NCBI RefSeq assembly: GCF_000743715.1
Contig: NZ_JQEY01000003.1
Coordinates: 58,671-122,670, forward strand
Direction of reading: 5' to 3'
Source of the DNA: Palleronia rufa
Lineage (GTDB): Bacteria > Pseudomonadota > Alphaproteobacteria > Rhodobacterales > Rhodobacteraceae
DNA length: 64,000 nucleotides
The translations under genes were made by a program, and so were the position numbers. This document shows positions 17,065 through 32,154 of the stretch, one piece after another. Below the pieces are notes generated by a model that did not search any database, was not told the origin of the DNA, and saw only the letters and a list, made by a program, of their open reading frames with translations. Numbering within the stretch: position 1 is the first letter of the stretch; every line of letters starts with the position of its first letter.

Positions 17065-18759
17065 CTATTCCGCCGCGCGTACGGAGCGTGAGGCGTCGGC
17101 CTTGGTCTGGGTGCGGCCGTCGGGCTCTGGCGGCTTGAAGCTGCTGGCGCTGGCGCGGTTCCAGCGGCGGCGGAACACCTCGTCGTCGAACTCCATGTCG
17201 CGGACCAGGAACCCGATGGGCATGTACTGCCAGACGTCGGAGGCCTCGACCATGTCGCCGTCCCCCTCGCGCTTCATGAAGTGATAGGGCAGGAAGTCGC
17301 GCGGATCGCTCAGGCCCGCCGCGCCGGTCATCTCGGCCAGGGCGCGCATGGTGTTGCGGTGGAAGTTGGCCACCCGCGGCGCCTTTTCCGGCACCACCAG
17401 CGCGCGCTGGCGCAGCGGATCCTGCGTCGTCACCCCAACCGGGCAATGGTTGGTGTGGCAGGCCTGGGCCTGGATGCACCCGACCGAGAACATGAACCCG
17501 CGGGCGGAGTTGCACCAGTCCGCGCCCAGCGCGAAGGCCCGCGCGATGTCGAAGGCATGGATCAGCTTGCCGCTGGCCCCCAGCCGGATCCGGTCGCGCA
17601 CATCCGCCCCGCGCAGCACGTTGTGCACGAAGGTCAGCCCTTCGGTCAGGGGCATTCCGACGTGGTTGGAAAACTCCAGCGGCGCGGCTCCGGTGCCGCC
17701 TTCGGTTCCGTCCACGACGATGAAGTCCGGATAGATGTCGGTCTCGATCATCGCCTTGACAATGCACATGAATTCCCGCCGGTGGCCGATGCAGAGCTTG
17801 AAGCCCACCGGCTTTCCGCCGGACAGGTCGCGCAGCTCGGCGATGAACGCGCACAGCTCCAGCGGGGTGGAGAACTGCGAATGGCCGGCGGGCGACACGC
17901 AGTCCTCTCCCATCGGCACGCCGCGGGCCTCGGCGATCTCCTCGGTGATCTTGGCGGCGGGCAGCATGCCCCCGTGGCCGGGCTTGGCGCCCTGGCTCAG
18001 CTTGATCTCGATCATCTTGACCTGGGGATCCTGGGACTGGGACGCGAACAGCCCCGGGTCGAAGCCGCCCCCCTCGGCCCGGCAGCCGAAATAGCCCGAT
18101 CCGATCTCCCAGATCAGGTCGCCGCCGTTGCGGTGGTATTTGGAAATCCCGCCCTCTCCGGTGTCATGGGCGAACCCGCCCATCTTGGCGCCCTTGTTCA
18201 TGGCCTCGATCGCGGCGCCCGACAGCGACCCGAAGGACATGGCGGAGATGTTGTAGAGCGACGCGTCATAGGGCTGCTTGCAGTCCCGCCCGCCGATGCG
18301 GACGCGGAAATCGTGCCGGTCCAGATGCGTGGGGTTGATCGAATGGGTCATCCACGAATAGCCGCCCTCGTAGACCTTCTTCTTGGTGCCGAAGGGGCGC
18401 ACCCCCTCCTGGTTCTTCGAGCGCTGGTAGACGATCGAGCGGTCCTCTCGGCTGAACGGCTCCTCGTCGCTGTCGGCCTCGAAGAAATACTGCCGGATCT
18501 CCGGGCGGATCTTTTCGAAGAAGAACCGGATATGGCCCAGAACCGGATAGTTGCGCAGGATCGCGTGGTCGCGCTGCGCGAGGTCGCGCAGACCCGTGGC
18601 CGTCAGCCCCAGCGCGACCAGCGCCAAGAGCCACCACCATCCGCCCGCCCAGAGCGCTGCGCCCAGGAACACCAGCGCCGCCAGCGCCGCCACCCCCAGC
18701 CCCAGGAACCGGTCCAGCGGTCCGACCCGGTCCGGATCGTAGCCAAATCGCTCCAGCAT
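17065..18759 (-). CDS. FMN-binding glutamate-synthase-like protein with N-terminal membrane segments
   Basis: 564 residues. Two hydrophobic segments at about 20-55 anchor the protein in the membrane; the rest is the FMN-binding barrel of glutamate synthase large subunit. The FMN-phosphate motif GTEGGTGAAP is at 351-360 and the iron-sulfur cysteines at 428, 434 and 439 (CIQAQACHTNHCPVG). It lacks the N-terminal glutaminase domain, so it cannot hydrolyse glutamine by itself, and no small subunit is nearby. Such stand-alone proteins are widespread but their reaction is largely unproven. It sits 1 bp after the GH13-like gene and before two small membrane proteins, which suggests one operon. Confidence 0.85.
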   Translation of the reverse strand: MLERFGYDPDRVGPLDRFLGLGVAALAALVFLGAALWAGGWWWLLALVALGLTATGLRDLAQRDHAILRNYPVLGHIRFFFEKIRPEIRQYFFEADSDEEPFSREDRSIVYQRSKNQEGVRPFGTKKKVYEGGYSWMTHSINPTHLDRHDFRVRIGGRDCKQPYDASLYNISAMSFGSLSGAAIEAMNKGAKMGGFAHDTGEGGISKYHRNGGDLIWEIGSGYFGCRAEGGGFDPGLFASQSQDPQVKMIEIKLSQGAKPGHGGMLPAAKITEEIAEARGVPMGEDCVSPAGHSQFSTPLELCAFIAELRDLSGGKPVGFKLCIGHRREFMCIVKAMIETDIYPDFIVVDGTEGGTGAAPLEFSNHVGMPLTEGLTFVHNVLRGADVRDRIRLGASGKLIHAFDIARAFALGADWCNSARGFMFSVGCIQAQACHTNHCPVGVTTQDPLRQRALVVPEKAPRVANFHRNTMRALAEMTGAAGLSDPRDFLPYHFMKREGDGDMVEASDVWQYMPIGFLVRDMEFDDEVFRRRWNRASASSFKPPEPDGRTQTKADASRSVRAAE

Positions 18760-18760
18760 C

Positions 18761-21124
18761 TCAGCTCCTTTCGAATACGAGTCCCATGGAATCGCGCAGC
18801 ACGATCGGACCCGAGACGTAGTCGTCGCCGATTCCCGGCGTGCGCAGTATACACCGCCAGCCGCTGCCTTTCAGCCCCGGTATCTTCAGGCGCAGCGGAT
18901 CGAACTCCTCGGACGCGCCGCCCTCCATGTGGGTGATCGCGTAGATCTCGCTTCCGGGGCCCTTACGGTAGCTGGTGAAGATCGTCCGCCCCTCCACGGG
19001 CTGCATGTAGTCGAAGTGATCCTGCGGCCCAAGGTTGTGCCGCAGCCACGGGTTGTTGCGGCGGAAGGACCGCAGATCCAGCATGAACCGCGTCTGCACC
19101 GGGTTCAGCGCAGAGGTGGAATTGGCGACGTTGCAATATTCGTGCATGTCGTCCATCCAGGCCCGCGCGATGGTCTTGAGGTCCAGGACAGAGAACGTGC
19201 CCGGACCGGCCAGCGGCGGCTCCACCCCGTTCAAGAGCCGCACGATATGGTCCAGATCGTAATCCGTGACCTCCACCAGCGCGGGCAGGAAGTCGAAGAA
19301 CCGCGCCAGTTCCTCGCGGGTGCGGAACCCAAGCTCCTTGAGCCTGCGGAAGTTGCCCGGCACCGAATAGCGGTATTCGTCCACCTGCCATTTCAGGCTG
19401 ATCGCCTCTTCGGCCACGACCTTGACGCCGTACTGGTCGTCCTGGTTGCGGATGAAGCCCCAGTTGGCCCGCGCCGTCGCGTTCAGGAAATCCATCGGCA
19501 CGCCGGGCAGGGCCGCATAGGTCAGCATCGACACCGCGGGGTTGTCGTAGGCTTTCTCCAGGATCTCCATCCGCGTCTCGCCCAGGCGGGTGTTGATGTT
19601 CAGCTTGGGGTTGACCTGGGTGCCGCGCCGCAGCGTGTCGTGGTTCGCGGTGCCCGAGATCCAGTGCGATCCGCAGGCCAGGATCTCCTTGATGCGCCAC
19701 CATTTCGACAGCCAGTAGCCGTAGATGAACGGCGTGTTGTGCGCGAAGGTCAGCGGCCCCCACTGGAACACGTCGCCGTCGGTCTGCGCGTCGATCACCG
19801 CGCGGTAGGTGGACGACAGCTCCCAGTCCTCTTGCGGCCAGGGGCGGCCGTCCTCGAACACGAACCAGGGGCGGTAGCGGGTGCCCGCCACCTCCTGCAC
19901 GATGTCGGACATGGATTGCAGGAACTCGTCGTCGTGCTTCATCTCCTGGGCCTGGGGGTCCCACCACTTGAAGTCCTGCGCCCCGTCCACGCGCACCCCG
20001 TCGGCGCCGAAATTCACCTTGCGGCGCTGCATCTCCAGCAGGATCGCGCGCACGGCGGGGTTCCGGTAGTCCATGTTCTGGCCGTACATGTTCGGCCCGG
20101 CGAAGAAGTGGCTGTTGAGCGCGCCCAGCCCCTGGTTGTCCGAATGGCCATAGACCACGTCGAAGACCAGCATCTTGGGACGGGACGGAAAATTGTGCAG
20201 CGCGGCGGCGAAGTCCGACAGCTCGTCGGGGCGGCAGGATTCCAGCAGCGCCGGGTTCACCGTGCCCATGCCGCTGATCACCACGTCATAGCCCCAGTTG
20301 GTCGTGTCGGGCCGGGTCAGCTCGACCTCCAGCCGGTCGTCGCCCATGTCGGTCTCGGCCCAGAAGCCGGGGCCTTTCTCATAGACCGTGGTCGGCTCGA
20401 CGGGCAGCAGCTGCACCGCGTCGTAGCCCAGGTAGATCTCGTCCATCGGGTCGATGGGCAGGTTCTGGCGCAGCCGCTCGGACAGCCGCTCGAACTGGCG
20501 GGTCAGGCTGGCGAGCGTGCCGCCGGCGGTCGCCGTGGGGACATGGATCTGCAGGATGTTGGTGGGCGGGCCGAACTTGTGCGGCGCGTCGCCCGCGAAC
20601 CCCTGCCAGTAGTCCTTGTCCCGGCGCCCGGCCCGGAGCCGGGCCAGATCGTAGAGCTCTGCCGGGGCGAAGGCGCCAAAGGGCAGCGACATGGCCAGCG
20701 GGTCCAGGATCCGGTGCCAGTCGTCGTTCTGGTCGCGCCAGACGAGCGCGTAGAAATCGCCGCCCTCCTCGCGCGATCCCGCGCGCATCCCGGTGGCCAC
20801 CGCGAAGGTATGCGCCTCGTAGCGCGCGACGGGCAGGTAGATCCGCTCGAAATCGACGCGCTGGTGCGCCCGGGTCAGGTCCAGCGGACCGGCGGGCGAC
20901 AGCACCTCCAGGAACACGTCGCCGTCGGGGATGCGCGCGTCCAGAAGCTCGGGCGTCCAGAACCCGAATGTGGCCGCGTCGCCATCCACCTGTCCGCCCA
21001 GACGGCGGGCGATGGCCTGGTGCGCGTCGAATGCCGTCTCGGCGGTGTTCAGCGCCTTGCGGCAGGCCGCTGCAAGCCCCTCCGCCCGGTCCATGTCGGC
21101 AAAGACGCGGTCCTTCAAAGTCAT
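18761..21124 (-). CDS. GH13-like hydrolase, probable glucosylglycerol hydrolase
   Basis: 787-residue protein resembling the glucosylglycerol hydrolase (GghA) group, which splits the osmolyte 2-O-alpha-glucosylglycerol to glucose and glycerol. The family 13 regions are present: VFDVVYGHSD (about 320-329, with Gly where typical family members have Asn), GVRVDGAQDF with the nucleophile Asp at about 380, FVFEDGRPW with the acid/base Glu at about 424, and SGTANHDTLRR with the last Asp at about 497. It starts at 21124, 12 bp after pgm, and is followed 1 bp later by the glutamate-synthase-like gene. Its place at the end of the glycogen operon would also suit a phosphorolytic or hydrolytic enzyme acting on another glucoside; the substrate is not proven. 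Confidence 0.62.
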   Translation of the reverse strand: MTLKDRVFADMDRAEGLAAACRKALNTAETAFDAHQAIARRLGGQVDGDAATFGFWTPELLDARIPDGDVFLEVLSPAGPLDLTRAHQRVDFERIYLPVARYEAHTFAVATGMRAGSREEGGDFYALVWRDQNDDWHRILDPLAMSLPFGAFAPAELYDLARLRAGRRDKDYWQGFAGDAPHKFGPPTNILQIHVPTATAGGTLASLTRQFERLSERLRQNLPIDPMDEIYLGYDAVQLLPVEPTTVYEKGPGFWAETDMGDDRLEVELTRPDTTNWGYDVVISGMGTVNPALLESCRPDELSDFAAALHNFPSRPKMLVFDVVYGHSDNQGLGALNSHFFAGPNMYGQNMDYRNPAVRAILLEMQRRKVNFGADGVRVDGAQDFKWWDPQAQEMKHDDEFLQSMSDIVQEVAGTRYRPWFVFEDGRPWPQEDWELSSTYRAVIDAQTDGDVFQWGPLTFAHNTPFIYGYWLSKWWRIKEILACGSHWISGTANHDTLRRGTQVNPKLNINTRLGETRMEILEKAYDNPAVSMLTYAALPGVPMDFLNATARANWGFIRNQDDQYGVKVVAEEAISLKWQVDEYRYSVPGNFRRLKELGFRTREELARFFDFLPALVEVTDYDLDHIVRLLNGVEPPLAGPGTFSVLDLKTIARAWMDDMHEYCNVANSTSALNPVQTRFMLDLRSFRRNNPWLRHNLGPQDHFDYMQPVEGRTIFTSYRKGPGSEIYAITHMEGGASEEFDPLRLKIPGLKGSGWRCILRTPGIGDDYVSGPIVLRDSMGLVFERS

Positions 21125-21136
21125 GTCGGTCCTTTC

Positions 21137-24637
<3,501 letters not shown>

Positions 24638-24641
<4 letters not shown>

Positions 24642-26728
24642 GGCGCCGGTTCCAGCACGAAGACCGACACGCTGTCGGCGGGGATCCTGGCCGCGCCGGC
24701 GACCCGGCCGGCACCCGGATCCGGGCAACCGTCCGGCACGGCGGTGTCGATCCGCCAGTGCCAGCCCATGCCGTCGGGCGGGACCGGCAGCCGCCAGGTC
24801 TGCGCCGGACCGCGGTTGAACACCGCAAAGATCGCCTGTTCCGTCTCTGCATAGGCGGGGGTGCCGCTGGCCATCCTGAGCTCCATCGCAAGGGCGTTCA
24901 ACGCGCCGCGGGTCCAGTCCGCATCCTGCATGGGCAGGCCGTCCGGGCGCCACCAGAACAGATCCTCGCGCCCGTCCACCGCCCGCTCGCGCGCGTGGAG
25001 GAACAGTTTCTGGCGCAGCAGCGGATGGCGCGCGCGGAACCCGATCATGGCACGGGTAAAGGCGTGGAACGCGGCATCCGGTTCCGTCCAGTCGATCCAT
25101 CCGGTCGCGTTGTCCTGGGCATAGGCGTTGTTGTTGCCGCCCTGGCTGTTGCCGATCTCGTCGCCCGCCAGGATCATCGGCGTGCCCTGGCTCAGCATCA
25201 GCGTGGCCATCATGTTGCGCCGGCGCCGCGCGCGGGCCGACAGGATCGCGGGATCCTCCGTCGGCCCCTCGACCCCCATGTTGTCGCTGTAGTTCTCGCC
25301 ATGGCCGTCGCGCCCGTCCTCGCCGTTGGCGTCGTTGTGCCGGGCGGTGTAGCTGACCACGTCCCGCAGCGTGAACCCGTCATGGGCGGTCAGAAGGTTC
25401 ACGCTGGCCGTGGCGGGCCGCCCGGAATGGTCGAACTGCAGCGCCGAGCCGGTCAGCCGGTCCGCCAGCCCCGGGGCGGAGCCCGCGTCCCCCCGCCAGA
25501 ACATCCTGACCCGGTCGCGGAATTTGTCGTTCCACTCCAGGAAGGGCGGCGGAAAGGCCCCCAGCTGGTAGCCGCCCGGCCCGATGTCCCAGGGTTCCGC
25601 GATCAGCTTGACCTGGCCCAGCACCGGGTCCTGCCGGATCGCGTCGAAGAACGCCGCCCCCGGATCGAAGCCGCCGTCGCCGGCCCGCCCCAGGGTCGGG
25701 CACAGGTCGAACCGGAACCCGTCCACATGCATGACCTCGACCCAGTAGCGCAGGCTGTCCATGATCATCCGCAGCACCATCGGGTGCTCCACGTTCACCG
25801 TGTTGCCGCAGCCGGTGTCGTTGACGTAGCGGCGCGGGTCGCGCTCCAGCCGGTAGTAGCTGGCGTTGTCCAGCCCGCGGAAACTCAGCGTCGGGCCCCG
25901 CTCGTCGCCCTCGCAGGTGTGGTTGTAGACCACGTCCATCAGCACCTCGATCCCGGCGGAGTGGAACCGCGCGACCATCTGCTGAAATTCCGAGATCCGG
26001 CCCCGCGCCAGATACCGCGGCTCCGGCGCGAAGAAGCCCAGCGTCTGGTAGCCCCAGTAGTTGGTCAGGCCTTTCTCATGCAGGAAGCGGTCGGTCAGGA
26101 AGGCCTGCGCGGGCAGAAGCTCGACCGCGGTGATGCCCAGATCCGTCAGGTAATCCAGCATCGGGTCCGACGACATCGCCAGAAAAGTGCCCGGATCGCC
26201 CACATCGGGCCGCGTCGCGGTCAGCCCCTTCACATGCGCCTCGTAGATGACCGTCTGTTCCACCGGGGTGCGCGGCGCGCGGTCCCGGCCCCAGGAGAAC
26301 GCCGGATCCTCCACCACCGAGCGGGGCATCCAGGGCGCGCTGTCGCGCGGGTCGATCACCGTGTCGTCGCCGCCGTCGCGGTGGCCCATCAGTGCCGGAT
26401 GCCAGACCGGATGGCCGGTCAGCCGCTTGGCATAGGGGTCCATCAGCAGCTTGGCGGGGTTGAAGCGGTGCCCCTCGCGCGGGGCCCAGGGCCCGTGCGC
26501 GCGGTAGCCGTAGCGCGTGCCCGCCGTCAGCCCCGGGATGTAGCCGTGCCACACGTCGCCGTCGCGCTCGGGCAGGTCGATGCGCTGCGGCGCGCCGGTC
26601 TCTGGGAACAGGCACAGCTCCATCCGGGTGGCGTTCTGGGAGAAGACGGCGAAATTCACGCCGTCGCCGTCGAAGGTCGCGCCAAGGGGGGCGGCGCGGC
26701 CCGCGGCAATCGGAAATCTCTGGGTCAT
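24638..26728 (-). CDS. glgX: Glycogen debranching enzyme (isoamylase type)
   Basis: Removes alpha-1,6 branches from phosphorylase-limit glycogen. 696 residues: an N-terminal CBM48 domain (about 10-130), then the GH13 barrel with DVVYNHTCEGDERGPTLSF (264-282), nucleophile region VDGFRFD (Asp about 341), LIAEPWDIGPGGYQLG (acid/base Glu about 378) and LTAHDGFTLRD (Asp about 449). The segment YTARHNDANGEDGRDGHGEN is typical of GlgX/isoamylase enzymes. Start ATG at 26728 overlaps the glgA stop (ATGA). Cytoplasmic, with no signal peptide. Confidence 0.95.
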
Positions 26729-28152
26729 GCGGCGGGTGTCAGGTCCCTGTAGAGTGCGGCGTACTGGCCGGCAGAGACGTCCCACCCCACGGGGTGGCGC
26801 ATGGCCACCTTGACCATCGCCGCCCAGGTCCCGGCCTGCGCGTGAAGCCCTACCATGCGCGACAGCGCGAAGGCCAGAGCGTCCGCGTCGTCCGGGCGGT
26901 GCACGATCCCGGTGGCGACGCGCGCCTTCAGCGCCGCGTCGTTGGCGTCGATCACCGTGTCGGCCAGCCCGCCGGTGCGCGCCACCACCGGGATCGTGCC
27001 GTAGCGCAGACCGTAGAGCTGCGTCAGCCCGCAGGGCTCGAACCGCGACGGCACCAGCACCGCGTCGCCGCCGGCGATCATCCGGTGGCTCAGCGTGTCG
27101 TCATAGCCGATATGGACCGACACGCCCGCGTGCCGCGCGCCGGCCTCCTGCCAGGCCAGTTCCATCGCCCGGTCGCCGGAGCCCAGCAGCGCCAGCTGCC
27201 CGCCCGCCTCCAGATAGGAGGGCAGCGCCTCCAGCAGCAGGTCCAGCCCCTTCTGCGCCGTCAGCCGAGAGATCACCACCGCCAGCGGTCCCGCGGCGTC
27301 GGGCAGACCCATCTCGCGGCGCAGCGCCTGGGTCGCCCGGGCCTTGCCCCGCCCGGAGCGGTAGCGCCGGATCGCCCGGTCGGTGGCGGGGTTCCACACC
27401 TCCGCGTCGATGCCGTTCAGGATGCCGGTCAGATCGGCGCGCCGCGCGCGGATCAGCCCGTCGAACCCCATGCCGAACGCCGGCGTCGCCAGCTCCCGGG
27501 CGTAGGTGGGCGACACGGTGGTGATCCGGTCGGCATGGACCAGCCCGGCCTTGAGGGTGGACACCCGGCCCCAGTATTCCACGCCCTCGACGCGGAAATC
27601 CCGCGCGTCGATGCCCAGCGCGGCCATGCGCTCGGGCGGCGCCAGCCCGGCGAAGGCGATGTTGTGGATCGTCATCACCGACGGCACCGGGGCCGTCTCC
27701 TGGCTGAGATAGTAGGGCAGCAGCCCCGCCTGCCAGTCGTGGCCGTGGGCGACCTGCGGAACCCAGTCCCCGGCACGGCCCGCGCAGATCTCCGCGCCGG
27801 CGCGGGACAGCGCGGCGAAGCGTTCGGGGTTGTCGTCCCAGTCGCGCCCCTCCTCGTCCAGATAGATCGTGCCGCCGCGCTCGAAGAGATGCGGGGCCTC
27901 CAGCACGAACAGCGACAGCCCCCCCGCGCGCACCGCCAGCAGCCGCGCCGGTCCGCCCATCAGCGTGTCGAACCGATGCACCTGCCGCGCCTCCGGCACC
28001 GCCGACAGCACCCGGCCGTAGCCCGGCAGAAGCACCCGCATCTCGACCCCCTGGGCCGCCAGCGCCAGCGGCAGCGCGCCGACCACATCCGCCAGCCCGC
28101 CGGTCTTGACCAGCGGCGCGCATTCGGACGCGACCGACAGCACCCGTGTCAC
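26725..28152 (-). CDS. glgA: Glycogen synthase (ADP-glucose dependent)
   Basis: Extends glycogen with glucose from ADP-glucose; glycosyltransferase family 5, 475 residues. The ADP-glucose-binding motif KTGGLADV is at 16-23 with the catalytic Lys at about 16. The C-terminal Rossmann domain contains the catalytic pattern [20 protein letters not shown], the glutamate-containing loop of GT5 enzymes. The start is a GTG at 28152 that overlaps the glgC stop (GTGA); no ATG fits the conserved N-terminus [10 protein letters not shown]. Third gene of the glgB-C-A-X operon. Confidence 0.95.
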   Translation of the reverse strand: MTRVLSVASECAPLVKTGGLADVVGALPLALAAQGVEMRVLLPGYGRVLSAVPEARQVHRFDTLMGGPARLLAVRAGGLSLFVLEAPHLFERGGTIYLDEEGRDWDDNPERFAALSRAGAEICAGRAGDWVPQVAHGHDWQAGLLPYYLSQETAPVPSVMTIHNIAFAGLAPPERMAALGIDARDFRVEGVEYWGRVSTLKAGLVHADRITTVSPTYARELATPAFGMGFDGLIRARRADLTGILNGIDAEVWNPATDRAIRRYRSGRGKARATQALRREMGLPDAAGPLAVVISRLTAQKGLDLLLEALPSYLEAGGQLALLGSGDRAMELAWQEAGARHAGVSVHIGYDDTLSHRMIAGGDAVLVPSRFEPCGLTQLYGLRYGTIPVVARTGGLADTVIDANDAALKARVATGIVHRPDDADALAFALSRMVGLHAQAGTWAAMVKVAMRHPVGWDVSAGQYAALYRDLTPAA

Positions 28153-29414
28153 CGCGCGGCGCTCCAGGCATCCACCATGGGCTGGGTGACCAGCGTGACG
28201 CCGCCCTTCGACACCTCGAAGAACGCCGCGTCCGCCTCGGGGTCCTCTCCGGCGACCAGGCCCTCGGGGATCTGCACCCCCCGGTCCACCACGCATTTGC
28301 GCAGCCGCGCGTGGCGTCCGACGACCACATGCGGCAGCACCACCGTCTGCTCCAGCGACGCGTAGCTGTTGGTATGGACCTGGGTGAACAGCAGCGACTC
28401 GCGGATTTCCGTTCCGGAGATGATGCACCCGCCCGCCACCATGGAGCTGATCGCATGGCCGCGGCGGTTTTCCTCGTCATGGATGAACTTGGCCGGAGGC
28501 GTCAGCTCGGAATAGGTCCAGATCGGCCAGTTGGTGTCCCACAGGTCCAGGTCCGGGTCGAAATCCGTGAGCGAGATGTTGGCCTGCCAATAGGCGTCCA
28601 CCGTGCCCACGTCGCGCCAGTAGGCGGGCGCGCCGTCGCGGTGCCGCACGCAGCTTTCCGAGAACCGATGCGCCTGCGCGCGGCCGTTGCGGACGATATG
28701 CGGGATGATGTCGCCGCCGAAATCGTGGCCCGACCCCTCCAGATCGGAGTCGCTCAGCAAAAGCTCCCGCAGATAGGACCATTTGAAGACATAGATCCCC
28801 ATGGAGGCCAGCGTCTGCGTGTCGTCGCCCGGCATCCCCGGCGGATCGGCGGGCTTTTCCAGGAACGACGTGATCCTGAGGCTGTCGTCCACCGCCATCA
28901 CCCCGAAGGCGGACGCCTCGTCGCGCGGGACCGTCAGGCAGCCCACGGTCACGTCGGCACCGGTGTCCACATGCTCGGCGATCATCACCTCGTAGTCCAT
29001 CTTGTAGATGTGATCGCCGGCCAGGATCAGGATGTACTCGATCCCGTAGCTGTCGATGATGTCGATGTTCTGGGTCACCGCATCGGCGGTGCCCAGATAC
29101 CACTTGTCCTCGCTCACCCGCTGGCTGGCGGGCAGGATGTCCAGAAACTCGTTTCGCTCGGCGCGCAGGAACGACCAGCCCCTCTGGCAATGCCGGATCA
29201 GGCTGTGGGCCTTGTACTGCGTGGCGATGGCCATCTTGCGGATGCCGGAGTTCAGCGCGTTGGACAGCGCGAAATCCACGATCCGGGTCTTGCCGCCGAA
29301 ATAGACCGCGGGCTTTACCCGCCGGTCGGTGAGCTGTTTCAGCCGGCTGCCCCGCCCGCCCGCCAGCACGAAGGCCAGCGTGCGCGACGACAGCCTCTTG
29401 GTCGGTCGTTCCAT
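28149..29414 (-). CDS. glgC: Glucose-1-phosphate adenylyltransferase (ADP-glucose pyrophosphorylase)
   Basis: Makes ADP-glucose, the committed and usually allosterically controlled step of bacterial glycogen synthesis. 421 residues. The nucleotide-binding motif [13 protein letters not shown] is at about 17-29, the catalytic [13 protein letters not shown] follows at about 105, and the sugar-phosphate site has [13 protein letters not shown]. The C-terminal beta-helix domain is complete. GGGGGAGAG precedes the ATG at 29414. It starts 37 bp after glgB and overlaps glgA. Fructose 6-phosphate or pyruvate activation is common in this group but cannot be read from sequence. Confidence 0.96.
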   Translation of the reverse strand: MERPTKRLSSRTLAFVLAGGRGSRLKQLTDRRVKPAVYFGGKTRIVDFALSNALNSGIRKMAIATQYKAHSLIRHCQRGWSFLRAERNEFLDILPASQRVSEDKWYLGTADAVTQNIDIIDSYGIEYILILAGDHIYKMDYEVMIAEHVDTGADVTVGCLTVPRDEASAFGVMAVDDSLRITSFLEKPADPPGMPGDDTQTLASMGIYVFKWSYLRELLLSDSDLEGSGHDFGGDIIPHIVRNGRAQAHRFSESCVRHRDGAPAYWRDVGTVDAYWQANISLTDFDPDLDLWDTNWPIWTYSELTPPAKFIHDEENRRGHAISSMVAGGCIISGTEIRESLLFTQVHTNSYASLEQTVVLPHVVVGRHARLRKCVVDRGVQIPEGLVAGEDPEADAAFFEVSKGGVTLVTQPMVDAWSAAR

Positions 29415-29451
29415 GGTCTCTCCCCCCCCTTGTTTTTCTTCGGGCCTTCGG

Positions 29452-31653
<2,202 letters not shown>

Positions 31654-31779
31654 GGACCCAAGGCTAAACCGCGCGCGCCGCTTTGCAACGGGCCATCGCG
31701 AAGAAACCCCGCCGCGCCGCGCGGGACGGATCGCCGCCGGGGCCGGGCGGGCGGATGCGGAGAAACGGATTCCGGCCCG

Positions 31780-32028
31780 TCAGACCGGCAGCAGGAAGTA
31801 CCTGGCGATCCCGTAGACATAAAGCAGGGAGAATATCACGTTGATATATTTCAGCTGCGGCTCCGATCTCAGCCATCCGCAATAGACCCAGATCAGGCAG
31901 AACGGCAGCCCCAGCACCATGGCCGCCAGCGGCCAGCCCTGCACGATGGAGACGGTGCTGAGCAGGCCCAGCAGGAAGGCGACCCATTTCAGCCGCTGTT
32001 CCAGGCTGGCAGACGTCGAAAGCGTCAT
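31780..32028 (-). CDS. Small hypothetical membrane protein in the glycogen cluster
   Basis: 82 residues with two to three hydrophobic segments (VAFLLGLLSTVSIVQGWPLA; LGLPFCLIWVYCGWLR; VIFSLLYVYGIARYFLLPV) and a short hydrophilic N-terminus (MTLSTSASLEQRLKW). It is probably an integral inner-membrane protein. It lies between glgP and glgB on the same strand, after the glgP terminator hairpin. I do not recognise a characterised family. The position may be incidental, or it may have a role in membrane association of storage or osmolyte metabolism; nothing in the sequence decides this. Confidence 0.7.
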   Translation of the reverse strand: MTLSTSASLEQRLKWVAFLLGLLSTVSIVQGWPLAAMVLGLPFCLIWVYCGWLRSEPQLKYINVIFSLLYVYGIARYFLLPV

Positions 32029-32114
32029 CTTCGGATGTCCGGGCGATCAGCGCCGTTCACCCGGCGATCTGATGGCCGCACCATAAGGGACCGCCGCGCG
32101 GAAAGCAACGAACG

Positions 32115-32146
32115 CGGACCCGCGGCCGGAACGCGCCGCGGGTCCG
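32115..32146 (-). terminator. Terminator-like hairpin behind glgP
   Basis: An 11-bp perfect stem (32115-32125 with 32136-32146, GGACCCGCGG core) encloses a 10-nt loop, 9 bp beyond the glgP stop codon. The minus-strand sequence after it is GCGTTCGTTGCTTTC, a weak T-rich tail. It separates glgP from the small membrane protein gene and glgB, so the latter probably have their own promoter. Confidence 0.65.
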
Positions 32147-32154
32147 ACCGCGGC

